A stretch of 55,087 bases of DNA from a bacterium. Lineage in GTDB: Bacteria; Pseudomonadota; Alphaproteobacteria; Acetobacterales; Acetobacteraceae. Positions 54,325-55,087 of the stretch are shown piece by piece; position 1 is the stretch's first letter, and each line of letters starts with the position of its first letter. The notes under the pieces are model-generated. The model did not search any database. It was given only the letters and a program-made list of their open reading frames with translations, and was not told the DNA's origin. The DNA is taken from contig JAMFRO010000024.1 in assembly GCA_026224825.1 (NCBI GenBank), positions 1 through 55,087 on the forward strand, given 5' to 3'. The translations under genes were made by a program, and so were the position numbers.

Positions 54325-54918
54325 GTGCAAAATAAACGGCCGGCCGGGACATCTGGCAAAATCATTCTCACCTTGGGTGGCACAGCGCTTCTGCTCGCCG
54401 GCTGCGCGCAGAAGCCTGCACCACAGGTCTCCTTGCCCCCGCCCCCGGCCCCGGTAGGCCATGTCTACCCCGTTGCCATCACCGTGCCGCCGCCGGTTTC
54501 CGCGAAGATTAAATTCTCGGCCACCCAGTCGGAACAGGTGCAGCAGGCCTTCAATGTCGTCGGGCTGAAATCGGCGCTGATGGTCGGGGCCTTGTCCTGC
54601 AACCAGCAGGATAAATATGATGCTTTCATGACCAGCTTCCAGCCGCATATTCTGGCGGCACAGCACACCGTGGATACGTATTTCCGCAAGGCGAGCGGCT
54701 CCTATAGCGGGCAGAAGATGGAAGATACCTTCGTCACATTGCTGGCGAACAACCAATCAGACGCTGGCATTGCCGAGGGCTCTATCTTCTGCCTGAACAA
54801 TGCGGCGGAGTTTGACGCCGTGCTGACCCTGAAAACCCCGGCGGATCTGGACAATTTCGTGACCGACCAGGCCCCGCCTGCTGCAGCCACCACACTGGCC
54901 AGCGCAGCCTCGCACTGA
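54325..54918 (+). CDS. Lipoprotein of unknown function
   Basis: About 197 residues from one of two adjacent GTGs (54322 or 54325); AAGGA at 54312-54316 fits the second. The lipobox is LLLAGCAQ. A Pro-rich stretch (SLPPPPAPVG) leads to a helical domain with two cysteines (LSCNQQDKY, IFCLNNAAEF). Upstream in-frame sequence to 54181 has no signal and is probably not translated. The family is not recognised. A strong terminator lies 50 bases downstream. Confidence 0.78.
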   Translation: MQNKRPAGTSGKIILTLGGTALLLAGCAQKPAPQVSLPPPPAPVGHVYPVAITVPPPVSAKIKFSATQSEQVQQAFNVVGLKSALMVGALSCNQQDKYDAFMTSFQPHILAAQHTVDTYFRKASGSYSGQKMEDTFVTLLANNQSDAGIAEGSIFCLNNAAEFDAVLTLKTPADLDNFVTDQAPPAAATTLASAASH

Positions 54919-54966
54919 CACTGCTGCCTGGCCAGCACGAGCTGGCTTCCCAGTAATTTGGCCAAC

Positions 54967-54999
54967 AAAAAACCCCGGCAGTCTCCTGCCGGGGTTTTT
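54967..54999. terminator. Bidirectional intrinsic terminator
   Basis: CCCCGGCAG and CTGCCGGGG pair perfectly around TCTC, with six A's before and five T's after. It serves the lipoprotein gene and the convergent OmpA-family gene. Confidence 0.92.
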
Positions 55000-55017
55000 C
55001 TCGTAAGCCCTGCTGGA

Positions 55018-55087
55018 TTAGTGCAGGACGATTTCGACGCGGCGGTTCTGCGGCTCGCGCACGCCGGGGCCTGTGGCGACCAGCAGA
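55018..55087 (-). CDS. OmpA-family protein, 3' end only
   Basis: The minus strand encodes a C-terminal GVREPQNRRVEIVLH before a TAA at 55018-55020. The NRRVEI block is the end of the OmpA peptidoglycan-binding domain. The rest lies beyond the right edge, so the full architecture cannot be told. Confidence 0.85.
   Translation of the reverse strand, partial: LLVATGPGVREPQNRRVEIVLH

Noticed and set aside
1..55087. CRISPR arrays or rRNA genes
   Set aside because: I saw no regularly spaced direct repeats and no rRNA-like sequence.

Overview
The window looks like a chromosome segment of an alphaproteobacterium, most likely an acidophilic member of the Acetobacteraceae (Acidocella/Acidiphilium type). 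The evidence is the GC-rich coding sequence, GapR, DUF1244, DUF2125 and DUF3035 proteins, the three-subunit PntAa/PntAb/PntB transhydrogenase, and the gene orders argH-small lipoprotein-lysA and ileS-lspA-DUF3035. Placement below family level is inference.

The window has two parts. The left part (1 to about 25.9 kb) is accessory DNA, built from pieces that arrived by integration. It holds a MerR-HTH/SF2-helicase gene overlapping an 83-residue partner (0.2-2.5 kb), a secreted FGE-like protein followed by a secreted protein cut by an in-frame amber codon (3.2-6.6 kb), a tyrosine integrase beside a 3' fragment of initiator tRNA (6.8-8.4 kb), a GAF-GAF-GGDEF-EAL enzyme, a graveyard of three IS families, a PilZ protein, plasmid-type genes (ParA-like ATPase, a membrane partner, a Phd/PIN toxin-antitoxin pair, a truncated DUF736 gene), a second integrase, and a phytanoyl-CoA-dioxygenase-like gene. 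Next comes a 5.6 kb segment bounded by a 3' fragment of tRNA-Ile2 (20.33 kb) and the intact tRNA-Ile2(CAU) gene (25.90 kb). It carries a diguanylate cyclase, a proline-rich peptide, an M41 (FtsH-type) protease without an AAA domain, two small exported proteins and a decayed BrnT/BrnA module.

The right part (25.9-55.1 kb) is compact core genome: ppa, a TlpA-like protein divergent from argH, an LptM-like lipoprotein, lysA, a CopD-like protein, the minus-strand cluster ileS-lspA-DUF3035, ribF, DUF2125, mlaA-mlaC, metF-uvrD/pcrA-prmA, the pnt operon, an ABC1/UbiB kinase coupled to pepF, an APC permease, gapR, DUF1244, glycerate kinase-pyruvate kinase, a lipoprotein, and the 3' end of an OmpA-family gene. 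Many starts overlap the preceding stop (ATGA or TGATG), so translational coupling is common.

Functional groups: outer-membrane and envelope upkeep (MlaA/MlaC, LspA, LptM-like, OmpA-like, several lipoproteins), amino-acid synthesis (argH, lysA, metF), redox balance (pnt), lower glycolysis fed by glycerate (gckA-pyk), and c-di-GMP signalling in the accessory half. The best candidates for undescribed systems are the MerR-helicase/small-protein pair, the secreted FGE-like/large-protein pair, and the tRNA-Ile2 island with its AAA-less M41 protease. Their functions are not shown by sequence alone.
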